A DNA stretch of 64,000 bases, taken from NCBI GenBank assembly GCA_946894095.1, contig OX335647.2, positions 13,100,001-13,164,000 of the forward strand, read 5' to 3'. A program made the position numbers and the translations under genes. Below are positions 1-10,649 of the stretch, one piece after another. Under the pieces are notes generated by a model. It made no database searches. It was not told where the DNA came from and was given only the letters and a program-made list of their open reading frames with translations. Every line of letters begins with the position of its first letter. The first letter of the stretch is position 1. The stretch is from Incurvaria masculella. Its lineage: Eukaryota > Arthropoda > Insecta > Lepidoptera > Incurvariidae.

Positions 1-1344
1 CAACCCTCAAATGTCCTACTTGCCACTGTACTATTAAATGTCCGGGACAGTCAAGGCTGCTACCATAATGCACGAGCGCTTGTGGACACTGGCAGCCAAT
101 GTTCTTTTATTGTAAACAGCTTCGCTGAAACATTAAAATTGAAGCGTCGCCCCAACTCTGTGTCTGTCCATGGTATTTCTAATTTGTCTCTCGATGTAGA
201 TCACGGCACAGTTGATTTTGTTATTGCACCGTTGTCCGGACATCCCGTTCTCAAAATGACAGCCTTGTGCATACCAAAAATTACTGGTGACCTACCAAAC
301 GCGGCTCTCCCTGTTTCTTTATGGAACCATGTAATCGGACTTCCGCTCGCGGACCCCAGCTTTGCAATACCCGCTCCTATCTCTATTTTATTAGGAGCAG
401 ATGTGCTCCAACAAGTCTTAGTTGGTGGCCTTAAAAGTGGACCTCCTGGTACACCCATTGCCTTGGAAACTATTTTCGGTTGGGCTCTTATGGGCCCTAA
501 CTTTGTACCCAATTTACCATCGCATGACCCTGAAGTTCACTCTTTGCATATCACGCTCGATGATATTGTAGAAAGGTTCTGGAAGGTAGAGGAACCCCCA
601 GAACAAAATTTTCTCCATCCCGATGATGAAATATGTGAAAAATATTTTACTGATAGTGTATCCCGTGACTCTACTGGTAGGTATTCTATTGCTCTACCAT
701 TTAAGACCCAACCCCCGAATTTGGGTTGCTCTCGAGAAATTGCCACAAAACGCTTTCAATCTCTGGAGCGTAAGTTTCGACATAATGAACTCTACAAAAG
801 GGACTATGTAGAGTTTATGAATAATTATTTGAAAAATGGCTACATGCGTTCGTGCACTGACACAGCTCTACATTCATATTTCTTACCTCATCATGCTGTT
901 TTCAAGGACAGTACCACAACAAAACTTCGTGTCGTTTTTGACGCTTCCTGTTGGAGCGATAATGGAATGTCCTTGAATGATTGTCTACATTCTGGACCAA
1001 AATTGCAGAAAAATATTGTAGACATTATTGCCCTTTTTCGTTTGAATGCAGTTGCCATAATTGCAGATATTAAACAAATGTTTCTTCAAATCAATGTTCT
1101 CGAGAGTGACCGAAATTATCAAAAAATTCTCTGGCGTCCCAACGAAACAGAACCCATATGCGAATATACCCTCACAACTGTCACTTTCGGAGTTACAAGC
1201 TCTCCTTATCTGGCCATCAGAACCTTGATCCAGTTCCCTCGGACCCCCTCGCTGCTCTTGCTCTACTCAACTCTACCTACATCGATGATGTACTCGCCGG
1301 TGCCGACACAGTCGATGGTGCTCGCATTTTGGTTGAGCAGCTAA
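1..1344 (+). pseudogene. pol: BEL/Pao pol, part 1: protease and N-terminal reverse transcriptase
   Basis: Frame 1 is open from base 1. The retroviral-type aspartic protease motif DTGSQCS lies at about 85-105. A linker follows, with the BEL-type segment FWKVEEPP, and then reverse transcriptase with LRVVFDAS near 930 and the motif A aspartate in ADIKQMF near 1068. The real homology leaves this frame between about 1200 and 1235, after a GVTSSPYLA segment; from there to the stop at 1344 the translation is out-of-frame noise. The catalytic motif C is found in the next frame. Protease would cut the polyprotein and reverse transcriptase would copy the element RNA in the particle. As it stands the product would lack the catalytic YIDD and be inactive. 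Confidence 0.9.
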
Positions 1345-2399
1345 GTTCTATGCTGAAATGTGGAGGCTTTGAGCTTAGGAAGTGGGCTAGTAATTTGGAA
1401 AAGTGTCTAGACAATATACCCGCTGAATACAAGCAAACTAAGGATTATTCATTTGATCTTGATAATCACACATATTTGAAGGTATTGGGACTCCAATGGG
1501 ATCCCATCTCAGATTGTTTTTCGTACAAAGTTCATCAAACTGAACTCATACCTACAAAACGTGGTATTCTCTCAGATATCTCCCGCATTTATGACCCTAT
1601 GGGCTGGATCGCCCCTCTCGTATTTTTGTCCAAACTGATTATTCAAAGGTTGTGGTCCTTAAAAATCGGTTGGGATGACTCTATTCCACAAGATTTATTG
1701 AAACAATGGATTTCAATAAAGAATGAGTTGTGTATTCTCTCTCAAATCTCTCTACCTCGACACGTCCCCTCTACAGAAAATGCCGTGCGAGAACTCCATG
1801 GCTTCTCAGACAGTTCCCTCTCAGGCTTTGCTGCTGTCATATACCTCCGGGTTGTTAAGCACGGAGCTGTTTCTACTCATTTATTGTTAGCTAAATCAAA
1901 GGTTGCCCCACTGAAACCAATTTCCTTGCCCCGACTTGAATTATGTGGTTGCGTCTTACTTTGCCAACTTATGTCGTACGCAGTGAAATTATATTCACAA
2001 AAATTTCACATTGACAAGGTACGATGTTACTCCGACTCAACAATTGCCCTGCATTGGATCCGATCCCACCCAAGTCGTTGGAAAATGTTTGTGAGCAACC
2101 GTGTTAGCTTGATTCAGGAGCATACATCACCAGACGAATGGGTTCACGTCCGTTCCGAACATAATGCAAGTGATTGTGCGAGTCGTGGCTTAACACCATC
2201 CCAGCTCGTTGGTCATGCGCAGTGGTGGAATGGTCCATCGTTCCTGCTAAATCTAAATAATGAGTGTGATTTATCAGAACCACCCCTTCTTGTGTCTGAA
2301 GATGATGGTGTTATGGAGACGAAACCTGTTCCATTAACTCTACTTGTAACTGAACACGACTCAACCCTTCTTGACAGAGTCTCGACTTTAACGACTTAA
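1158..2399 (+). pseudogene. pol: BEL/Pao pol, part 2: C-terminal reverse transcriptase and RNase H
   Basis: Homology starts near 1215-1235 in frame 3; the first codons of this frame are shadow. The reverse transcriptase active site YIDD is at 1278-1289, followed by the thumb region. RNase H follows, with an acidic residue in HGFSDSS near 1800, YSDSTIALHWI near 2025-2055 and HNASDCASRG near 2160-2190, so its catalytic acidic residues appear kept. The frame ends at a TAA at 2397-2399, where homology continues in frame 2; the break lies between about 2375 and 2399. Both breaks shift the frame the same way, each consistent with loss of one base. Confidence 0.9.
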
Positions 2400-3481
2400 A
2401 ACGAGTTACTAGTTACTGCTTACGTTTTGGTTCCCCTAAGTCTCGTCCGCTTATTAAAATCTCACCCATGCTCACTACCATTGAATTGGAAAATGCTCTA
2501 AGTATTTGGATAAAAATTATCCAGGCAGAACATTTCTTTGAAGACATGTCCCGTATTAAGGCTAATAAACAGCCTCCTAAGGCTACAGTAAGGTTATCTC
2601 CCTTTATTGATGAAAATGGCCTACTGAGAGTAGGAGGTCGACTTCAGGCCGCTCATATTAAATCTCAACAGCAACACCCTGCGCTGTTACCTCATAATAG
2701 TCCATTGACTAAATTGATTGTTAGACATTTTCATATTAACTTTGGTCATCCCGGACCAAATGCTTTGATGTCCCTCTTGCAAAGAAACTTTTGGATTATA
2801 TCCGCGCGTAGAGTTATAAGATCAGTAGTGTTTAATTGCTCGAATTGCTACCGACTGCGTCCAAAATTGTCTGCTCCCCCTATGGGTGAGCTTCCCATTG
2901 TTCGAGTACAACAAGTAAAGCCTTTTTCGAAAACTGGAATGGATTACGCAGGTCCCTTTAACATTAAAACTTCCAATTTAAGAAACTCTCCTCGCACCAA
3001 ATGCTATATTTGTGTGTTTGTTTGTATGACTACCAAAGCATGCCATTTAGAACTAGTCAGTGAACTGACTACCCAAGCATTCTTGGCTGCACTACAACGT
3101 TTCATTTCACGTCGTGGCCGATGTTCTGATTTGTACAGCGACCATGGGACTAACTTTGTAGGCGCTGATAAAGAATTGCGTCAAATTATTCGGACCCAAT
3201 CGAAAGACTCTACTGTTACAGATTTTTGTAGCACACTAAATATTCAGTTTCACTTTATCCCTCCCCACGCACCACACTTTGGTGGTTTGTGGGAAGCTCT
3301 CGTAAAAGGTGTCAAGGTTCATTTGTCTCGTATAATAGGAGCACAGCTTCTTACTTTCGAAGAATTTTACACTGTGCTTACCAAAGTTGAAGCGTGCTTA
3401 AATTCTCGGCCTCTAACCGCAATGAGCCCCGATCCTAACGAGCTGACTGCTCTCACTCCAGGTCACTTTTTGACCCTGTAA
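2400..3481 (+). pseudogene. pol: BEL/Pao pol, part 3: integrase
   Basis: Frame 2 is open from upstream of 2400; an ATG at 2468 is probably not a true start because homology begins before it. An HHCC zinc-binding region (HFHINFGH then CSNC) spans about 2728-2850. The catalytic core has its first aspartate in GMDYAGPF (codon 2942), its second in YSDHGTNF (codon 3140) and its glutamate in GGLWEALVKG (codon 3293), so the D-D-E triad is intact. The enzyme would insert element cDNA into chromosomal DNA. The frame is cut by an in-frame TAA at 3479-3481, just after LTPGHFLTL, and homology continues in the same frame beyond it. Confidence 0.93.
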
Positions 3482-3841
3482 CCATTAAATGCTATTCCCG
3501 AACCAAACTTATCTTACACCAATCTAAACCGGTTGAAAAGGTGGCAGTTGGTTCAGAGCCTCCATCAATCCTTTTGGAATAGGTGGCACAAAGAGTATCT
3601 TGGTACTCTACAATCTAGGCCCAAGTGGCACAAGCCCTACAAGAATTTGTCTGAAGGGATGCTTGTCGTCCTAAAGGAGGACAATTTGCCTCCCCTTAGT
3701 TGGCCGCTTGAACGGATTGTTTCTACTACAGCTGGTCCCGACAATATTGTCAGAGTTGTAGAGGTCCGCACTAGCAACGGTGTATACAAACGTCCTGTAG
3801 TTAAAGTAGCACCTTTGCCATATATTGAGGACTCAAATTGA
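3482..3841 (+). pseudogene. pol: BEL/Pao pol, part 4: integrase C-terminal region
   Basis: This is the same reading frame as the integrase core, after the single in-frame stop. It carries the BEL-typical segment LKRWQLVQSLHQSFWNRW and an SH3-like tail with VVLKEDNLPPLSWPLERI and KRPVVKVAPLP, matching the DUF5641-type domain that usually ends BEL/Pao Pol. The natural stop is TGA at 3839-3841, about 150 bases before the 3' LTR. With only one nonsense codon between it and the core, this break is likely recent. Confidence 0.88.
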
Positions 3842-3980
3842 GTGCTATATATTTTTGTATTATTTTTTTATGTTTGAATCCCTCATTTATAACTTGTTTA
3901 TTTATTTTAAGTATATACATTTGTAGTCATTCCTGGTCCCTCTCTATTTAATTTGTACATTTTGCTGAATACGTCGTTTC

Positions 3981-3993
3981 AGGGCCGGCACGA
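3981..3993 (+). other. Probable polypurine tract before the 3' LTR
   Basis: The purine-rich stretch AGGGCCGGCACGA directly precedes a TGTT that looks like the LTR start. In LTR elements this tract primes plus-strand DNA synthesis. The assignment rests on position and on the resemblance to GGGCCGGCACGA-type tracts in insect BEL elements. Confidence 0.55.
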
Positions 3994-4584
3994 TGTTTGG
4001 ACAAACAGATTGATTTTATTTTAGTTCATACAATTCCAAGAGATGGCGCCACTAGTACTTTACAGTTGCGCCATTAACTGCACAGATTAGGTAACATAAA
4101 AACTACCTATATTAGTTGATTTACCTCTTGCATTCTCACATTTCTAAAAGGCGAAGCCCTTGCCAATTTTTCTCTCATATACTTATTTTCGTGTACCCTG
4201 CCAACAATAATTTGTAGTCACAGCCGCATAGTGCATTCTATCGCAATTTCACTTTATCCAACAGCCATACCTTGCCCTGTATGAGCCGGCTCTCCGTGTA
4301 TCCGTTCCTTGAACATAGTGACGTTAGTGGTAGGTGTGCTTGTGTACTGTGAGAGACCCGGCAGAGTAGCCCCAGGTGAGTCCAAGCCTTGCGCTTGCCC
4401 ATTTATCGAAATCCACCCAAAACTCCACGAACACCCGGTCGGTCAATCCAGAGCGACTTGGGCGCTCACACCTGGCGTATACCATTACACAGTAATACAA
4501 AAAGCCAGGGCTTGTTACTGCACTGACTGAATCCAGCCCTTCTTTATGAAACCCGACATCCCTCCGTCCCATTTCGCCGCAACA
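3994..4584 (+). repeat. 3' LTR of the BEL/Pao element (end approximate)
   Basis: The segment begins TGTTTGGACA right after the polypurine tract and probably ends ...CCGCAACA at 4584, giving 5'-TG...CA-3' and about 591 bp, a usual size for BEL/Pao. It contains AGATGGCGCCACTAGTACTT near 4042, a string of the kind often seen in such LTRs. No 5' LTR is available for comparison, so the right end is inferred. A possible AATAAA lies just past the proposed end near 4630; the LTR could therefore be slightly longer. Confidence 0.6.
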
Positions 4585-7500
4585 GGTAGGCAATGCACTC
4601 ATTCACATCCCACATTCCTCGACCATATGTAATAAATAAGTGCGATGATATCCTTCCTGTGTGTCCTCTTTTAATACATGAAACACATACATATTGCACG
4701 TATATTGAACGATGAATGCCAATTGTTTACATTATTGGGATTCTTTCACCATTCAGTATTCTGTTTTTTATTAAGTTTCATTTAATGCGTTGATAAACAT
4801 TCAAACTTTCCTTAGGTCTCACCCCTACAACGAGAAAAAACCATCTCATAAATAAACTTATAAATAATACAATAAAACGAGATTATTATCTCGTTGCACT
4901 CCTGTAGCGTTCTAGTACCTACCACCTAATACCTACCTACCTACAGTTTTAAATCGGTTTCAAGTCCTAATTCGCAAGAAAAGAAAGGAATGGGTGAATT
5001 CCAGTCACAAACTAGTCCATGCCCACTGGCGGCGCATTAATGGGGTGTTCTTCCCAGTTATCCTATTTAATTTAATGCCTCGCAAATTCTACACTAGCAC
5101 AGAAGCTGTTCGTTAATTATTAAAATTGATAATATATCAGTATTGGCAGCAGTCATTACCCCAAACGTGATTGGCGGACATTCAATCTGTCTCTCCCGAC
5201 GCCAACCCAACCCCACATTCCCCCTTCGATCCGCTCTCAACATTTTATATTATTAGGGTAAAAGCGATAATCACCTCCACATGAAATTGGATATTTATCC
5301 CATTTGTCATTGACCTCAATAAATTGTATGGCCATTCATTTATTAGAGTTATAGTGCAAACTAATATTTAATAGTTAGGTACTCAATTTTAGATAAAAAA
5401 CTAAATGGTGTAAAAATAAACCAAGAACACTTCGTACCTAGCACACAATGGAAACATTTCCATACACGATCATCTAATAATAAGGTTTTATGTTTCGTTA
5501 TATCCATTTAGACCGAGTTTTTGGCACCAAAAACCGCCTTATTTCAATGGGCGAAGTATTTAAGTCGATATTGACAGGTATTTTGGGGCGAAAATCGCCT
5601 TCTCGCATGATGGCAATCCAACACATATAATCAGAAGGTTCACCTGTACATACATCAAAATTACAATAACAAAATCCACTAGGTATGTACTATCACAGGT
5701 AGCCTCTCGAATATGCAGTCAACTGCTTTTTGAAATGTACCTTCAGCACGAACACAAAATGTTTAAAAAATATATCAAAAATGTGTATTGTATCAATTAT
5801 GCAAATATTCTATTCAGTCAGTCACCGTTAAAAGTGATAAAACACCATCACTGCGACGTGTTTTCATGCATAAAGAATACGCGCCATCTCTCTAAACGCA
5901 TTTTCAATTCGGTTCAAGCTCATAGTATCGTCGGATGCCCTCGGTGGCGGTGATTTATAGTGGCGGCGGTGCCGGGTATTACGATGTCACAACCAATAAC
6001 AGCGGCATAGCACACACGAGCTGTGTTCGAGCAGAAACGTTTGGATACTGTTCTTTACGTTAAAGGTAGAGGCAGAACGGTCTGGAGCAATTCTCTAGCC
6101 CGAACGCGAAAATAAAAAACCGGTCAAGCGTGAACGCGTTCACGTGCCGAGGGTCCCGTCACAATATCATACAAAATTAGCGCTTCAGATCTCGCTTTTA
6201 TTCAAGAAGTAAAATTTTGAGAAAAAGTAATTAGTCAGTGGGCAACTCCAAAATATTTTTATTTACTTCATGTAATATTAATTTATTAATATTTTTTTAT
6301 TTCAGAATCATCAAACAACACGTGTCTAAGCCAGGCTCTAAGACTTTTTTCCCTTTTTGTTACACAAACAACAAACAACCTACTTAATTTATTATCATAA
6401 GGCAAAGGTTCATAAAAAACGATTTCTTATGAAATTAATTAAAAACTCATTTATTTTTTATTATCGAATGCAACTCAAAATTACGTAGTTGTAGACGATT
6501 TTATGGCTTACGATTAAATGGCCGTTGACAGACATGTTTCTATTCCGCGCGTGGCGGAGCGATAAACATCACTGAATTCGTTTTTGTGTATGTAAGCTGA
6601 AACTACATTTATTGTTATTTATTGTTCTTTTTATTTCAGTAATGTACGAAGCGGCCAACTCGAACATAACTACGGATAAAGCCATTACTCCGCTGCACTA
6701 CACATCGACCACTACCGGCATTTGCGCAGCTAGCGCCTCTTCGCACTCCAATCACAAAGTGTGTCTATGCCTCGCTCTTTTTACAAACTAAAATATCGCC
6801 TTTAATATTGATGACTTCAAGGGGCTGCGAACTTCTAGCTCTATACTTTCATTCATATTATCCAGTGAAATCACTCTTTAGACTTTATCGAATAGAGGCG
6901 GTTGTTGATATGTTTCTTTCAAATAATGTTACATACAAATAATACAAAAAACACGAAGACCTATTGCAAGGGAGATATTAAAACCAAAATAAGGTGAGAC
7001 CTACCCGGAGTTTAATGTTTATTAGTCGCCTCTGGAAACATGTGCAGGAATACATTCAAATAAGTCGTCAAAACATCAAAGAATGAATAGATATTGCAAC
7101 AAAAAACTCCACCATTACTCAGCTGGATGTGTCTTTCCACTACTAATAGATCTGTTATATTTCACCACACGATCACCTTATTCTCAAGCATTTAACGTGA
7201 CAAGGAATCAGTGCACTCAATGTGTATCCTGCAGAAACAAATTGCCAAAATGTTCATCCACTTCAGTCGCTTATACGGTTGCAGTTTACCCTAAACCACG
7301 CAGTACGGGTAGCGTTAAGCAGCTCCCATCAATCCTTCCATGCCAAATTCCGCAGCAGGCCCTCCTGGCACTTCAATTTGACGGAGGCTCGCGTCGAGAG
7401 CACCGCACCATCCATCGCATCGGTGCCGCGGCGCAGCCTCCGCCCGCCCGACTCGGCAGATGCAGCTGGTTATTAATTTTGTGGCAGCCTATATGAGCAG

Positions 7501-8212
7501 CTTCGATAAATCACTCCGACTAGGCAGGAACACGGAACATTGCGACTGCGCGAATCCATAACAGGATTGCATTTCAAAAACTATCCAAGCAGAGCCGGAA
7601 ATTTCCGAAATATTATGTATCGGGTACTATTAGGTAAAATTAGGATTTTGTAATGTAATAAACTTATAAACAAATCATAAATATTACGTCATATATCGCG
7701 CTACCTTCGCGCTCTGCGATTTATTTACAAAAATTACAAAAAATAATTCTTTGTCCAACTTTGTACGCCGACTGGGAATTAAACTAGCAAAATCGTCTTA
7801 ATATAAACTCGATTATATGTCCGTATGTTTAAATACAATAATAATCCAAATTAAAAAAATCCAGAAATAATTTAAATTCCAATATATTATAATTTAAAAG
7901 GTAATTAAAAAAACATACGGACGTAGGTCTATTTTAGAATCAAACATTTCGAAAACCTAGTAAACATTTAGAGCATTTAAACCATAGACCTAGCATAGAA
8001 AAATCTTATTAGCTATCAGGCATTCTCTAATAAGGGTGAATCCCTTAGAGATTAAGAGGTAGTATGTGGAATCGATAGGGTAACGACCGTCTTAACATAA
8101 AAAAAAAATATCCTAAGGTGAACCTGCAAAATTCCCAGAAATCGCATCAATACTCGTACTCCATAATGGTAAGTACAAAAATGATATTGGTGAATTTTAA
8201 ATGTTTTCATCT
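4585..8212. other. AT-rich spacer without identifiable gene
   Basis: I see no protein similarity and no clear repeat here. A 49-codon frame at 6642-6791 follows a pyrimidine tract and AG but is too short to call. A less AT-rich patch at 7300-7480 holds a 137-codon frame from 7083 that resembles nothing I know. Both may be chance. Confidence 0.5.
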
Positions 8213-8400
8213 AACTGGACATGGATGGCTAATACCACGCCTCCTGTGACCATGGAAACTAGGTGTCATCAAAGGACCTATTTATTTAAGGCGATTCGTA
8301 CCAAAAAAGATAGCAACCCGGGCGCGATTAACCCTACCACTTAGTAAGTGGTAGGGTTAAGACCTTACAGTTTTACATGGAATCCGAACTACTTATTACG
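8213..8400 (-). repeat. SINE copy, rearranged, with an internal palindrome
   Basis: On the minus strand the copy shows the body segments GTTCGGATTCCATGTAAAAC and GTGGTAGGGTTAA, a CCCGGGTTG segment, and the 3' end GTGGTATTAGCCATCCATGT. About half of the body is missing. A 16-bp segment around GTGGTAGGGTTAA is duplicated in inverted form at 8328-8360 with a one-base spacer. Confidence 0.75.
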
Positions 8401-8872
8401 AATGCCGGCTCTTACCACATGCACGGGAAGAATTGGAGTGTATTGTATTTATTTTAGGTGCCGGAAACAACACAGCAAATCGAAGGTCACGGATTTTATT
8501 TCGGCTATCTATTTTCATATCTTAAGTTATGACAAGTTTTTATTTAACAACACTTAATTATTAAATATATTTGTTCCTGAGGCCGATCGCAATTATTCAT
8601 TTTTTAATTGGAGTTGCAACCGAAGATACGATTTTGCCGTTCCCACTAACAACCAAAGAAAAACGAACAGTGCTCAAGGGCCCATTACTTTGGGACCTAA
8701 ATGAGAACCTAAATTTTAAATTGTCTGCTGCGGCGACAGCGTTGTTACACGGCACACATAATTCAAGCCGACAACCTGTTCACATTGAAATTCTGCAAAC
8801 TTTATTTATTGAACTCTGGGTACAGAAATGCTAATCCAAACAGTCCGATTCATATCGAAATGATTTAAGTGA

Positions 8873-9058
8873 ATAATTAAGTTAAAAACTTTAGGAGCAT
8901 GGCCAAACGAAGCTTTGAAATTTGCAGACTGTCTAGGTAAACTGTTGACGGAGGCTTCAGGTGACTTACGCTCAAAAGCTTTCTTTATTCGCCGCATTAG
9001 CCTAGAGATCCAAAGGGGTAACGCAATATTCCGGGAGGTCACGACATTTTGGTCATGA
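8873..9058 (+). pseudogene. C-terminal stub of a non-LTR retrotransposon reverse transcriptase (stub A)
   Basis: A 61-codon open frame without a start codon contains LGKLLTEASGD, RSKAFFIRRISLEIQRGNA and a TGA stop at 9056. The RISLEIQRGNA motif is one I associate with the C-terminus of insect non-LTR reverse transcriptases. The same motif recurs at 12831-13004 and 44143-44346. Only the extreme 3' end of the ORF is present, as expected when target-primed reverse transcription stops early. The clade is not certain. Confidence 0.65.
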
Positions 9059-9071
9059 TAAGGTAAAATCT

Positions 9072-9519
9072 GGGTCCACATGTTAGAGACCAACCCTCCA
9101 AAGCTAAATAAGTCAGTCTGCCTGCGCCAAGTGGTTGCGTTATCTAGATTGGCTATATAAAATATAAGTTGGTATGTACCTGCTGATGAATATGCTGATG
9201 GTCTTGGAATATTGATACCCAATAATTTTACAACAATAACCAGTCGGTTTATCAATTAAATACTTAAATATGCGTAAAGTTTTATCTGTAACCTAAATCG
9301 CCTATAACTACGAAATGCAAACAAGGATTTGTTCAGTTTTGGTATTACAAAGTAAGTATGTACTGATACTTTCATGCTGCATTATTTGCAGCCATTTACC
9401 TTTTCATATATTTTTGTTGAAACGACTTTTTCAGCCGCATTACCTAGGTAACGCAACCACTTGGCACAGGCAGACTGACACATTTAGATTTAGAGGGTTG
9501 GTCTTTATCCTGTGAACCC
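9072..9519. repeat. Inverted repeat pair, 77-bp arms
   Basis: Arm 9072-9148 matches the reverse complement of arm 9443-9519 at 66 of 77 positions by eye. Both contain GTCAGTCTGCCTG and CCAAGTGGTTGCGTTA. The 294-bp spacer is AT-rich with no coding signal. The left arm begins 13 bases after the reverse transcriptase stub ends, so the arms may be two opposing 3' UTR pieces of that retrotransposon rather than the ends of a DNA element. Confidence 0.75.
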
Positions 9520-9978
9520 AGTTTCAGCCATTCACGCTATCGTTACCATTTTTGTCGCCACCTCCTAGTCTACAATAAGTGTCTTAGGGACCATAGCAGC
9601 TTCAGCTGACTTTGAAGAACTTTTTTATTTATGGTTACTGTTGGTTAGGGTTAAGTACCCTCTGGCATGGAAGGCTAGTCCGCGCCGCCCCTAAGCTACA
9701 GCCCGATCAATGCAAGCACCAACTCTACCTGATTGACCCCCGTCTCTCCGCCGACAGACTGTCCCACTGTCCCAGGGAGTGGCGGCACGTCCACTTCTCA
9801 ACTCTATCCATACTTATATTTGTCTTAACGTCATTTATGTCAATAGCCGATGTCAAGTTCAATGGCTCGCTTTGGAGTATAATTCCGTTTTATACAATGA
9901 CAAGGTGGCTAGTTGCATGAAATGTGTGAGTTTGTCCATGATTAGAGTGATTAGTGATGAGTGTGATCAGTTTATTTG
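9520..9978. other. Unassigned spacer with a moderately GC-rich patch
   Basis: Bases 9655-9800 are less AT-rich than their surroundings and read through a 102-codon frame, but the translation shows no domain. It may be part of an unrecognised repeat. Confidence 0.4.
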
Positions 9979-10260
9979 GTAACTGGAAATGGATGGCTAA
10001 TACCAACTGACCATCAGATATTAGCCTAACACACCACATGGGAACTATGTAGGTGACCATTGCCGCTTCGATCATCGTTCATTCAATGCGATTTTACCAA
10101 CCCGGGCTGGATTAATCCTACCACCTAGTATGTAAAGAAAGGGAGGTACAGTTTTATGTGTAATCCGAACCACGACCAGCCCCAACAGTTGAAAATGGTC
10201 ACCCATCCAGAACCCAACCGCTGTCAGAGGTGGTTCGCGCCGCTAGGCTCCGAGGCTGAC
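9979..10260 (-). repeat. SINE copy with a 5S-like head
   Basis: Read on the minus strand from 10260: an A-box-like GAGCCTAGCGGCGCG, then GGATGGGTGACC (5S rRNA box C sequence, + strand 10198-10209), then GGCTGGTCGTGGTTCGGATT, the body CTAGGTGGTAGGATTAA and the 3' end GGTATTAGCCATCC. The middle of the body is deleted. It lies head to head with the next SINE copy. Confidence 0.82.
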
Positions 10261-10290
10261 AATACATAGAGCGCATGATCAATAAAAAAA

Positions 10291-10470
10291 TGGTCACCGG
10301 AGCGGCAATGAAAAATTGTCCGTATTTTCCATCCAGTTCAATGTAGCCGTGCTCATAAAGGGAAGGTCCTGGCATGGCACCTAATTCCTTCGGGAATGTG
10401 GTGTATTGGGCTAATACCATAACGGTAGTTGTGTGGTATTAGCCAACCATGTCAGGTCGCATAAAAAAAA
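10291..10470 (+). repeat. SINE copy, 5'-truncated
   Basis: The copy starts inside the body near AGCGGCAATGAAAAATTGTC, includes CCATCCAGTTCAATGTAGCC and GGTCCTGGCATGGCACC, and ends GTGGTATTAGCCAACCATGT plus an A-rich tail at 10462-10470. Truncation at the 5' end and an A tail are typical of retrotransposed SINEs. Confidence 0.88.
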
Positions 10471-10506
10471 CCTATCACGTAATTAACTTTCGCGGTGAAC
10501 AGGCAA

Positions 10507-10649
10507 GTGAGTGATTAAATCTGACGTTTAGTTGCATTTCGTACTGTGCAAACTCATCAATTTCGTACACTTAGGGGACCAGCTCGTCGTTTGACAGTTA
10601 CTAGTAGCACGGTACGAGATGCAACTAAGCGTCAGATTTAATCACTTAC
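10507..10649. repeat. Fold-back element with 43-bp arms
   Basis: Arm 10507-10549 and the reverse complement of arm 10607-10649 differ at 4 of 43 positions by eye, and all four are transitions. The arms include GTGATTAAATCTGACG and TTAGTTGCAT. The spacer is 57 bp. The transcript would fold into a long hairpin. No flanking duplication was seen, so the element boundaries may lie further out. Confidence 0.8.

Larger units (their letters stand above)
1..4584 (+). mobile_element. BEL/Pao LTR retrotransposon, 3' part, entering from the left edge
   Basis: The open pol frame begins at base 1 with no start codon, so gag, the 5' LTR and the primer-binding site lie outside the window. In order the sequence shows an aspartic protease motif, reverse transcriptase, RNase H, an integrase with an HHCC zinc region and D-D-E residues, a polypurine-like tract and a 3' LTR. 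This domain order (integrase after RNase H) and the residue patterns fit the BEL/Pao superfamily. The copy is broken by two frameshifts and one stop, so it cannot make a full Pol itself. The damage is light, which suggests a fairly recent insertion. The 5' target-site duplication cannot be checked here. Confidence 0.93.

Noticed and set aside
6642..6791. Small 49-codon gene or exon preceded by a pyrimidine tract and AG
   Set aside because: The peptide is short, has no domain and no supporting downstream structure; chance is the simplest reading.
7083..7496. 137-codon plus-strand frame
   Set aside because: No recognisable domain; part of it lies in a GC-rich patch where stop codons are rare, and another frame overlaps it.
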